This document shows, piece after piece, positions 52,583 through 60,323 of a DNA stretch of 64,000 bases. Position 1 is the first letter of the stretch. Every line of letters starts with the position of its first letter. The translations under genes were made by a program, and so were the position numbers. The stretch is from UBA5859 sp041940025 (lineage in GTDB: Bacteria; Pseudomonadota; Gammaproteobacteria; UBA5859), in contig JBGTSY010000001.1 in NCBI GenBank assembly GCA_041940025.1, forward strand, positions 310,001-374,000. Reading direction: 5' to 3'. The notes below the pieces were generated by a model. It did no database searches and was not told the origin of the DNA. It saw only the letters and a program-made list of their open reading frames with translations.

Positions 52583-53008
52583 CTATTCAATGATGAGGAT
52601 GACTTTAACAGTATCGTCGACAACTTCCGCATCCACGTAGCCTAGTCCGTCCTCATGGCTAGCTACCCAAGCCAACATGCTTTTGTCGTCACCTACCGGC
52701 TCTGGAGGATTGCCCTTACCGGTGAAAATCAATTTTGACCAGTATGACTTGAGTTGACTTTCATTTTTGTTTAGTACTTTTTTAATAAACTCATTTCGGC
52801 TGGGACTGTTTCGAGTTTGATCCGCAGGTTTGACTGGATCACCATTGGGAAAGGTTTTGGCTTTACCCAAGTAGATTCGAGTAATCTGACCCTCATCCAT
52901 AACGGCGAGCGACGCGCCAGGATGGACAATGATGGCAATGTCCGCAAAGCAATTTGCGCTTGCGCTCATTAAGATAAGACTCAGAAAAATATGTTTAATT
53001 GTGTCCAT
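52583..53008 (-). CDS. Small PstS-like periplasmic binding protein
   Basis: Resembles the short phosphate-ABC substrate-binding-like proteins of marine gammaproteobacteria; ligand unknown. Start set at 53008 (MDTIKHIF), 16 nt after the upstream barrel stop, giving 141 residues with a signal peptide ending at NCFA. A longer start at 53050 would overlap the barrel gene. Motifs: IAIIVHPG near the mature N-terminus, ITRIYLGKAKTFPNGDPVKP, SRNEFIKKVL, YWSKLIFTGKG and GLGYVDAEVVDD. At about 120 mature residues it is far shorter than PstS and likely one lobe only. Confidence 0.8.
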   Translation of the reverse strand: MDTIKHIFLSLILMSASANCFADIAIIVHPGASLAVMDEGQITRIYLGKAKTFPNGDPVKPADQTRNSPSRNEFIKKVLNKNESQLKSYWSKLIFTGKGNPPEPVGDDKSMLAWVASHEDGLGYVDAEVVDDTVKVILIIE

Positions 53009-53024
53009 ACAATTCTTTAATTTG

Positions 53025-54434
53025 TCAAAATATTGATTCAACTGCAACATTTAACACATCTACTGTTTCATCGGCACCAATCTGAAATATTCCACCAGAA
53101 ACTTTATCCGGTTTTATTTGGCTAAAGTCCGATTTTAGAACCACAGAGTCTGAATATTGGTAACGGATCCCTACTGTAATTGAATGCTGTTCATGTGAAA
53201 TAGTCGCGGCGTTTTCCTTAAATTTAGCATCAACTGCTGCTAAGGTCAGATGTGGTAAGAATGGGCCTAGTTGGCGCCCCAGGGTCAAATACCAGGCCCC
53301 ACCTTCGGTAAAATCCTTTAACTCACGGTAGCCATATTCTGCCATCAGCATCCAAGTCCCATCCTGCCACTCGAATCCAATAGAACTAAAACTTGAGTCT
53401 ATCCGATCCGGTATCAGACTAGAAACGCTGATACCGTTGCCGAAGGAAAATTCAAGTAAAGCTGGATCTATCCCTATTAAGGCTTGCAATTGATCCTGAG
53501 ACAATCCTTGTGTAGTGGTCAACAAGTCAGTGGCGCCGACGGAATAGCTCCCATCTAATAAAGCAACCAAGAATGCATATTCTACAGTCCGTGCTGTGTC
53601 TGCGTAATTGATTACGATTCTGTCTAAGGGCGCATCACTTATGAGAAGCAACGCTTCAGTGTAATTAATGTGCAAGGCAACCTTGGAGATTTGAAAACTC
53701 AGGTTTAGGGCAGCCACGTCTTCTGCCTGAATGAGGATATTACGTGCTCCAAAGATTGGTATTACTTCGCCGCCCGACTGAACACTACTCACATCCAGCC
53801 CTACGGGCAGTTGAAGGATCGCCTCGGTTTTTACCGATTGACCGAACATTGGTTGTATTAATAGATTCATGTCCCCAATTAGAGGAACTGCCTCGAAATT
53901 TTTTTGAATTAACAGATCAATGCCTTCTAAACTGATTATGGGAGACAAAAAGTAGATTTCAGGTGGAGGATTTACCCAGGGAAAAGCAAACCCTACATCA
54001 AAAAAATCTGACACAATAAAGGTTGATAATTTAATGCGGCCAGCTCTTAGGGTAGTCGCTGGGTTCAAATTAATCGCACCGTACGCCCACTCAGCCCTGA
54101 CATTGAAATTGTCTTTTAGACCGGTGCCAACCAATTGAGCCGAAAATCTAACGTCGTTAGAAAGTATAGTATCCAACTGTATTCCGGCGGCACTATGAAT
54201 GAGGGTGGCATCAGTTTCGGTGGCCTGTGCAATTTGTGCGTCTATAGTGAGAGTTCGATCTTCCGTGTATAGCGCGCCGGCACTAAGAAAACCATTGAAA
54301 TAGAAGTTGGTATCTAATGTTTTCGCCGCCGCAATATAGGACGTACCAAGGCTCATACCGGCCAACAAGATACTTGGAACGTGCCGCTTGCGGTAAGTTC
54401 TTTTAGCTTGGCGATCCTTCACCAAAATATTCAC
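53025..54434 (-). CDS. Outer-membrane beta-barrel protein, paralogue A
   Basis: Function unknown. Up to 469 residues from a GTG at 54434 (a second GTG at 54422 is better spaced from AAGG). Signal peptide about 1-37, then FNGFLSAGALYTEDR, QLVGTGLKDNFNVRAEWAYG, LRAGRIKLSTFIVSD and GFAFPWVNPPPEIYF, paralleling paralogues B and C. The last strand LNVAVESIF ends in Phe. It begins 28 bp after the chemoreceptor stop, so it is probably on the same transcript. Confidence 0.75.
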   Translation of the reverse strand: MNILVKDRQAKRTYRKRHVPSILLAGMSLGTSYIAAAKTLDTNFYFNGFLSAGALYTEDRTLTIDAQIAQATETDATLIHSAAGIQLDTILSNDVRFSAQLVGTGLKDNFNVRAEWAYGAINLNPATTLRAGRIKLSTFIVSDFFDVGFAFPWVNPPPEIYFLSPIISLEGIDLLIQKNFEAVPLIGDMNLLIQPMFGQSVKTEAILQLPVGLDVSSVQSGGEVIPIFGARNILIQAEDVAALNLSFQISKVALHINYTEALLLISDAPLDRIVINYADTARTVEYAFLVALLDGSYSVGATDLLTTTQGLSQDQLQALIGIDPALLEFSFGNGISVSSLIPDRIDSSFSSIGFEWQDGTWMLMAEYGYRELKDFTEGGAWYLTLGRQLGPFLPHLTLAAVDAKFKENAATISHEQHSITVGIRYQYSDSVVLKSDFSQIKPDKVSGGIFQIGADETVDVLNVAVESIF

Positions 54435-54462
54435 CTTATCTAGTTGCCTGTCACTAGTCTGT

Positions 54463-56082
54463 TTAGACTTTGAACTGGCCTACCAATATTTGCAGTTGTG
54501 AGGCAAGAGAAGCCAATTCCTCTCCGGCTTCAGCTGTTTGGTGTGCCCCTTTCGCTGATTCCTTGGCAATGCCGCTAATATTGCTGACATTGCGTTTGAT
54601 CTCATCAGCCACTGACGACTGCTCTTCTGTCGCACCTGCAATTTGAATATTCATGTTGCTAATGCTGGCAACCACCTCGGTGATCGATTCCAAAGATTCT
54701 CCGGCCAGCCCCGCTTGATCGACACTAGATTTTGCCTGATCTCGCCCATGCACCATCGCTTCCACCGCATTCCTTGCGCCAGTTTGCAACTGTTCTATCA
54801 TTTTTTGAATTTCCTGCGTGGATTCTTGGGTACGAGAGGCCAGTGTCCGTACTTCGTCAGCAACGACCGCGAATCCTCGACCTTGCTCTCCTGCTCGTGC
54901 TGCCTCAATAGCTGCGTTTAATGCCAATAGGTTTGTTTGCTCGGCAATGCCCTTAATCACATCCAAAACAACACCGATATTTTCACTGTCTTGTTCAAGG
55001 CGTTGGATCACATCTGCCGCGATTTCGACTTCCTGTGCAAGCTGGCCAATAGAGTCAATAGTTTGGCGTACCACCTCCCTGCCTTTGGAGGCTTCCTCGT
55101 CCGCATCTTTTGCAGCGGCGGCGGCGGCAGAGGCATTTTTTGCAACATTCTCCACTGTCGAGGTCATTTGGTTCATCGCCGTCACCACTTCATCAGTTTC
55201 CGACTGCTGTTGTGACATGCCCTGTTTAGTTTGAGAGGTGATAACAGACATCTCCTCTGCAGCTGTGGCAAGTTGTGTGGTTGAACTAATTACATCGCGA
55301 ACAATATTCTGTAACTTATCAACAAAATTATTGAATCCGGTTACCAAATCACCAATTTCATCAGTAGCATTGTTATTGATTCTTTTAGTCAGATCACCGT
55401 CACCTCCGGCAATATCATCGAGAGATTTGATCACACTTTGCAAGTTGCCCACAATAAGTTTTGACATTACTAATGCAGCAAAGGTTAGGATGGTTATGGT
55501 GAAAAGGCCGATGGCAACACCAAAAGTCAAGGCTTCGTTGGAGGCAGAATTTGCTTCAGCGATGGTTGTCGTAAATTCATGGTAATTGGCATCGCGAAAA
55601 TGGGCTAGACTGCGTTCGAAAGTCTCTAAACTACTGCTCATTTTATCCACAGAGTGTTTGATCTCGCTGGGTGACAAGCTGCCATCGATCATGCCGGAAG
55701 AAAGCTTTTTCGCCGCTTGATAATAGGTTAAAAATTTATCATTTAGATTGGTGACTTCGGTATCTAGGTTTTCATTCAGATCTTTGATTTTTTCAAATGC
55801 ACCGGTCATTTCTTCTGCATAGGCATCTGAAAGCGCAATCATTTCGATTTCGCCGGCACTTACCGAAGAATTCAGAGCTTCTTTAATTCTATCGAGTCGA
55901 ACTTTGTTCGCGTCGGTTGCCTCGAGAATGGGGAAAGATTTATTTTGAATATTAGTTAAACGATGTGCATTCGCCTTGGATACGTTGTAGTTAAATCCAA
56001 GATAGAGCGTGAAGCCAAGTATGCCTGCCATGGCAATTGTTAAAATTTTATACTTAATCGACAGGTTATAAAGCCATTTCAT
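54463..56082 (-). CDS. Methyl-accepting chemotaxis protein
   Basis: Inner-membrane chemoreceptor. 539 residues: first membrane helix (about 13-31), a periplasmic helical-bundle sensor (about 32-185) with no PAS or Cache fold evident, second helix (about 186-208), HAMP (209-262, GGDGDLTKRI), methylation helices and the conserved hairpin NLLALNAAIEAARAGEQGR. No C-terminal pentapeptide for CheR binding. Preceded by a sigma-28-type promoter and followed at 28 bp by an outer-membrane barrel gene. Ligand unknown; the neighbouring periplasmic protein is a candidate partner. Confidence 0.93.
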   Translation of the reverse strand: MKWLYNLSIKYKILTIAMAGILGFTLYLGFNYNVSKANAHRLTNIQNKSFPILEATDANKVRLDRIKEALNSSVSAGEIEMIALSDAYAEEMTGAFEKIKDLNENLDTEVTNLNDKFLTYYQAAKKLSSGMIDGSLSPSEIKHSVDKMSSSLETFERSLAHFRDANYHEFTTTIAEANSASNEALTFGVAIGLFTITILTFAALVMSKLIVGNLQSVIKSLDDIAGGDGDLTKRINNNATDEIGDLVTGFNNFVDKLQNIVRDVISSTTQLATAAEEMSVITSQTKQGMSQQQSETDEVVTAMNQMTSTVENVAKNASAAAAAAKDADEEASKGREVVRQTIDSIGQLAQEVEIAADVIQRLEQDSENIGVVLDVIKGIAEQTNLLALNAAIEAARAGEQGRGFAVVADEVRTLASRTQESTQEIQKMIEQLQTGARNAVEAMVHGRDQAKSSVDQAGLAGESLESITEVVASISNMNIQIAGATEEQSSVADEIKRNVSNISGIAKESAKGAHQTAEAGEELASLASQLQILVGQFKV

Positions 56083-56217
56083 TCTCGCTGCTCCATTTTA
56101 CGGATTGGACTGAAACCAAACCGATAAAATTTTTTGATTCATTTGTTAGTCTGTTAACCAAAATTGTGGTGTTTATGCTAAATTTTGCTTTAAATTGACA
56201 AGAAAGTGCTCTCCCTG

Positions 56218-56244
56218 CTATCGGTGATTTTCTTTAAAACTTTA
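56218..56244 (-). promoter_or_regulatory. Sigma-28 (FliA) promoter of the chemoreceptor operon
   Basis: On the minus strand TAAAGTTT (56237-56244, exact -35), an 11-nt spacer, then ACCGATAG (56218-56225, 6/8 match to GCCGATAA). The spacer length is the sigma-28 optimum. The predicted start near 56211 gives a leader of about 130 nt. Confidence 0.75.
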
Positions 56245-56376
56245 CCGTTCAGTATGGTCCTCAAAAATGGGCAAGCAGACTTTTACTTTAAAAAGCAATA
56301 AAAATGCCAGTCAAACAATGGTTTTTTATATTCCAGCTTTTTCGATTAATTAAATAAATCTGACTAGATTTCGACG

Positions 56377-57273
56377 CTATTTCTTTTGTGCGCGAGGGTG
56401 ATAGGCATCGTAACTACTGGCTAACTTTTGAAAGTTGAGATGGGTATAAATTTGAGTTGTGGAGATATCTTGGTGTCCTAAGCACTCTTGCACGGCACGC
56501 AAGTTATCACTGGACTCTAAGAAATGTGAGGCGAATGAGTGGCGTAGTAGATGAGGATGGATATGTTCTTGCAGTCCTTGCTTGATTCCGAATTGTTGTA
56601 GCCGACGCTGTACTGTTCTGGCGGCAATGCGTTTGCCCCTTTGGCTAAGGAATAACGCCTTTTCGCCCGCAGAAGCGAACTGATGGCGAACACTTAACCA
56701 ATGATTGATCGCTTCTATTGCTTTTTTCCCAACCGGCACCACTCGAGTTTTAGAGCCTTTACCCTGAACTCGAAGCAGTCCATTTTCTAGTTCTAGATCA
56801 TTTAAATCTATCTTTATCAATTCACTTAAGCGTAGACCGCTTGAATAAGCCAATTCAAATAAAGCCAGATCTCTAGTAATTAAAGGAGTGTCGTTCTCAT
56901 TTTTTTCCAACAATCGAGTCATGGCGTCTACATCTAAGATATTTGGTAGACGACGCTTTGCTTTGGGCAATTGCAGTGGGGTAACGGGGTTATCCGAAAT
57001 AATATTTTCCCGGCAAAGAAATCGAAAAAAACTTTTTAGAATGGAAGCACTTTGTCTTAAAGAGGTCGCCCTAAGACCTTTCTGATGCTTTTTAGCCAAA
57101 TATTCTTGCACATGAAAACTGCGATGATCGGTGCAACAATATATGTTTCGATCACGACTAAAATCAAAATAACAATTCAATTCACGGGAATAACTTTTTA
57201 ACGTATTCTCTGCATAGCGGCGTTCGTTTTGCAGATAAGCCAGAAACTTCCCTATGGCTACTTTCAAATCCAT
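56377..57273 (-). CDS. xerC: Tyrosine recombinase XerC
   Basis: With XerD resolves chromosome dimers at dif. 298 residues: SAM-like core-binding domain with FLAYLQNERRYAENTLKSY, and the catalytic domain with Arg in YSSGLRLSEL, Lys in GKGSKTRVVP, HPHLLRHSFASH (His, Arg), GHQDISTTQIYTH (His, Tyr). Last gene of the lptM-lysA-dapF-DUF484-xerC unit. The 294 bp beyond its stop hold the chemoreceptor leader and promoter; no clear terminator was found. Confidence 0.96.
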   Translation of the reverse strand: MDLKVAIGKFLAYLQNERRYAENTLKSYSRELNCYFDFSRDRNIYCCTDHRSFHVQEYLAKKHQKGLRATSLRQSASILKSFFRFLCRENIISDNPVTPLQLPKAKRRLPNILDVDAMTRLLEKNENDTPLITRDLALFELAYSSGLRLSELIKIDLNDLELENGLLRVQGKGSKTRVVPVGKKAIEAINHWLSVRHQFASAGEKALFLSQRGKRIAARTVQRRLQQFGIKQGLQEHIHPHLLRHSFASHFLESSDNLRAVQECLGHQDISTTQIYTHLNFQKLASSYDAYHPRAQKK

Positions 57274-57315
57274 GGCAGACCAAGATTTCAGTTGAACTTA
57301 GATGGCGTGTTTCGA

Positions 57316-57993
57316 CTAGAAGCGATCTAGCGCACGTGTAATCAATTCGCCGAGTTGGGATAGAAACACAGCTCCCATATTGGCGCGAAAACGATTCTCA
57401 TTAAAACTTCCCATCGCTAAAATACCCTTATTGCCCAACGGTATCAATGCGGTCGATTCTATGCCATTGGCTTGCTCTTTGAAAATCGCTGTAACGGAGT
57501 CTGAATCTAATTGACCACACAAGGGTTTTTCATCCAACAATAATTCAGCAACGGTTGATTGCAGATCAGAATCGACATCGATGTTGTGTGTTTTTTCGCC
57601 CCCGGCTGGTTGTTCAAACAGATTGAAAACCACCACGTCTATTTCAAAGTCGCAATGTAGCGATTGTTGCACCGTTTCAACGACTAACTCTAGGCTCTGC
57701 GCTTCAAGAATACCCAATGTTAACTCATGCATTAGGTTATTGAGGTGATCATTTTCTCGTGCAATTTCAATCAATTCCTGGAAATTACGCTTGTACTCTT
57801 GGTTTTGTTCTCGCAATAGGGCAACTTGTCTTTCTACCAAGGAGATCGCCCCATGAGTGTCGTGGGGTAGCACCATGTCTGTGAGTAGGCGACTGTGGTG
57901 TTGGAAAAAATCCAAATTCTCCCAAAGATAATCCGCCACTTGATCTGCCTGAAGTAACGAGGTTTTGCTAATAGGTTTTTCTTTCGCGCTCAT
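57316..57993 (-). CDS. DUF484 family protein (GAF-like)
   Basis: Conserved partner gene between dapF and xerC; function unknown. 225 residues with VADYLWENLDFFQHHSRLLTDM, SLVERQVALLREQN, a short coiled coil, then a GAF-like domain (about 95-225) with LIPLGNKGILAMGS and a C-terminal FLSQLGELITRALDRF. Overlaps dapF by 4 bp. Matches the family's usual length and location. Confidence 0.92.
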   Translation of the reverse strand: MSAKEKPISKTSLLQADQVADYLWENLDFFQHHSRLLTDMVLPHDTHGAISLVERQVALLREQNQEYKRNFQELIEIARENDHLNNLMHELTLGILEAQSLELVVETVQQSLHCDFEIDVVVFNLFEQPAGGEKTHNIDVDSDLQSTVAELLLDEKPLCGQLDSDSVTAIFKEQANGIESTALIPLGNKGILAMGSFNENRFRANMGAVFLSQLGELITRALDRF

Positions 57994-58820
57994 AGTGTTA
58001 TTCGACCTTCAAATACTTTTGTAGCGGGCCCAGTCAAATACATAGGTTCTGTACCCCCGTGCCACTCCACCGTCAGACGTCCACCCGGTAGATCCACTTC
58101 GACAACAGAATCCAATATGTCCATTTTTTGGCCGACCGCGACGGCAGCACAGGCGCCACTTCCGCAGGCGAGCGTTTCACCGACGCCTCGTTCGTATACA
58201 CGCAATCGTATATATTTCGAATTCAGGCGTTGCATGAATCCAACGTTAACCCCGTCGGGAAACATTTCGTGTTTTTCAATTAGAGGGCCAAGAGTTTGTA
58301 TATCAGCGGACTCTAAATCCCCAACCAATTGTACAGCATGAGGATTTCCCAGAGAGACGGCGCCGATTCGATAGTAATCGTTATTGATTTTAATTTCGTA
58401 TTCTGTATTTTCTTTTTCGGCCATTAGGGGTACTTCCTTAGGCTCAAATCTTGGAGTCCCCATATGCACACGGACTTGTTCATTTTCTAATATGGAAACT
58501 GACATTTGTTGTGATTCAGTCCCTATTTTAATCTCATTTTTGTGTATTAAACCCTTTTCTTTTACAAATAATGCAAAACAACGAGCACCATTGCCGCATT
58601 GGCCGGATTCAGATCCATCTGCATTAAATATACGATAGAAAAAATCCAGATCTGGAGAGGTAGGAGGTTCCACCATCAAAATTTGATCGCAGCCAATTCC
58701 AAAGTGGCGATCAGAAATAAGTTGGATCTGGTTTTTAGTCAGCTGAATGGATTCGCTGACCGCATCTAAAACCACAAAATCATTTCCGGCCCCTTGCATC
58801 TTAGTGAATTGAAGTTTCAT
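57990..58820 (-). CDS. dapF: Diaminopimelate epimerase
   Basis: Converts LL- to meso-diaminopimelate for lysine and peptidoglycan. 276 residues from ATG 58820 (MKLQFTKMQGAGNDFVVLD); a TTG at 58826 would overlap lysA. The two catalytic Cys lie in SGQCGNGARC and TLACGSGACA, with GNPHAV between. Next to lysA, whose product uses meso-DAP, giving a lysine/wall precursor pair. Confidence 0.97.
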   Translation of the reverse strand: MKLQFTKMQGAGNDFVVLDAVSESIQLTKNQIQLISDRHFGIGCDQILMVEPPTSPDLDFFYRIFNADGSESGQCGNGARCFALFVKEKGLIHKNEIKIGTESQQMSVSILENEQVRVHMGTPRFEPKEVPLMAEKENTEYEIKINNDYYRIGAVSLGNPHAVQLVGDLESADIQTLGPLIEKHEMFPDGVNVGFMQRLNSKYIRLRVYERGVGETLACGSGACAAVAVGQKMDILDSVVEVDLPGGRLTVEWHGGTEPMYLTGPATKVFEGRITL

Positions 58821-58822
58821 TC

Positions 58823-60094
58823 TCAATTTTTCTTCGTTGAATTTTCTGTCAAGTGTGCAAGGTGTTCATTGGCAAAAAGTGATTGAATATTCTCTCGTTC
58901 CCGGATGATTTGATATTGGCTATCCTGCACTAACACTTCAGCTGCTCGTGGGCGTGAATTATAGTTTGAACTCATAACGAAACCATATGCCCCGGCACCT
59001 CCAATTGCTAACAAGTCTTTCTCTCTTATACTTAAGGTTCTATTTAGAGCGAGAAAATCACCGGTTTCACAAACGGGGCCTACGACGTCATATTCAATGG
59101 CTGGCTCGGTTCTGATAATTGCGGGATCGACAGATTGCCATGCTTGATAAAGTGACGGACGAATCAGGTCGTTCATTGCGGCATCCACAATGGCGAAATT
59201 TTTTTTTGGCGTCTTTTTTAAATATTCCACCCGGGTAAGCAAAATTCCTGCATTGCCGGCCACAGCTCTACCCGGTTCTATCAGAATTTTGAGTTTAGGA
59301 TCATCTATTTTTGCAGTAAGGGCAGCACTGAATTCACTTGGATGGATGGTGGCTTCTGATTGGTAACAAATACCAACGCCGCCACCCATATCGATATGAG
59401 AAAGTTGTATGCCTTGCGTATGCAATTGGTCCACCAAGTTAAGAACTTTATCCACGGCGTCTAGATAGGGAGCCATTTCTGTGAGCTGTGATCCAATGTG
59501 GCAATCCACTCCCTTGACTATCAAGGAATCGCTGTTCGCCGCATACTGAAATAGTGAACTTGCCTGATCCATTGGAACGCCAAATTTGTTTTCCTTTAGA
59601 CCCGTGGCAATATAGGGGTGAGTATTGGCATCGACATCGGGATTTACTCTTAGCGAAATGGGTGCTTTCTTCCCCATTCCATGGGAAATTTTTTCGATTC
59701 TAAATAGCTCGCTCTCAGATTCTACGTTAAAACAATAAATTCCCACTTCCAACGCGCGATTGATTTCATCCTCGGTTTTGCCTACTCCTGAAAAGACAAT
59801 TTTATTGGCATCCCCTCCGGCGGCTAATACTCTCTCCAATTCACCCATAGAAACGATATCAAAACCGGAACCCAGTGTTGCCAAAATGTTCAAAATGGCC
59901 AGATTAGAATTTGCTTTTACGGCGTAGCAGACAAGGTGAGGATGAGCAGCAAAACCGGCATCAAATTCCCGCCATTGTTGTTCGATGTAGGTTCTCGAGT
60001 AGATATAACAGGGTGTGCCTACGGATTGAGCGATGTCTCGAAGCGACACCTCTTCTGCGTATAGTGTGTCGCCATGATATTGAAAAGGGGACAT
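58823..60094 (-). CDS. lysA: Diaminopimelate decarboxylase
   Basis: PLP enzyme that makes lysine from meso-DAP. 423 residues, alanine-racemase-like barrel with the PLP Lys60 in CYAVKANSN, HIDMGGGVGICY, the phosphate-binding EPGRAVAGNAG, and C-terminal active-site Cys in GPVCETGDF and Tyr in GAGAYGFVMSSNYN. Two bp from dapF and 5 bp from lptM. Confidence 0.97.
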   Translation of the reverse strand: MSPFQYHGDTLYAEEVSLRDIAQSVGTPCYIYSRTYIEQQWREFDAGFAAHPHLVCYAVKANSNLAILNILATLGSGFDIVSMGELERVLAAGGDANKIVFSGVGKTEDEINRALEVGIYCFNVESESELFRIEKISHGMGKKAPISLRVNPDVDANTHPYIATGLKENKFGVPMDQASSLFQYAANSDSLIVKGVDCHIGSQLTEMAPYLDAVDKVLNLVDQLHTQGIQLSHIDMGGGVGICYQSEATIHPSEFSAALTAKIDDPKLKILIEPGRAVAGNAGILLTRVEYLKKTPKKNFAIVDAAMNDLIRPSLYQAWQSVDPAIIRTEPAIEYDVVGPVCETGDFLALNRTLSIREKDLLAIGGAGAYGFVMSSNYNSRPRAAEVLVQDSQYQIIRERENIQSLFANEHLAHLTENSTKKN

Positions 60095-60099
60095 TTTAA

Positions 60100-60234
60100 T
60101 CAGTCGTCCTTTTGATCAAGATCACCTGCTTGTGAGGCGGTGTCTTCAGGCAAATATAATTGTCCCTTTTGGCCGCAGGCGGGCAAAAGGAAGAAAAAAA
60201 CCAAGAATATCGTTAATAAGAGCTTAGAGTGCAT
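60100..60234 (-). CDS. lptM: LptM-like small lipoprotein (YifL family)
   Basis: Small outer-membrane lipoprotein; E. coli LptM assists oxidative maturation of the LptD/E translocon. Start set at 60234 (MHSKLLLTIF), 44 residues: signal peptide ending in lipobox LPAC, then the family hallmark GQKGQLYLP and an acidic tail. A longer frame to 60327 would add 31 residues without a signal. Usual position between cyaA and lysA. Confidence 0.88.
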   Translation of the reverse strand: MHSKLLLTIFLVFFFLLPACGQKGQLYLPEDTASQAGDLDQKDD

Positions 60235-60323
60235 GCGCCTTAACCATAGAGACTTCTGCCAAATGACACTGAAGTGTTTGTCAAAGCGTATAGTATAGCT
60301 GAATGTTTGCAATGCTCTCCAGA

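Noticed and set aside
54818..55234. 138-codon plus-strand open frame opposite the chemoreceptor
   Set aside because: Antisense to the most conserved part of the MCP signalling domain; its Ala/Ser-rich product is a by-product of that coding.
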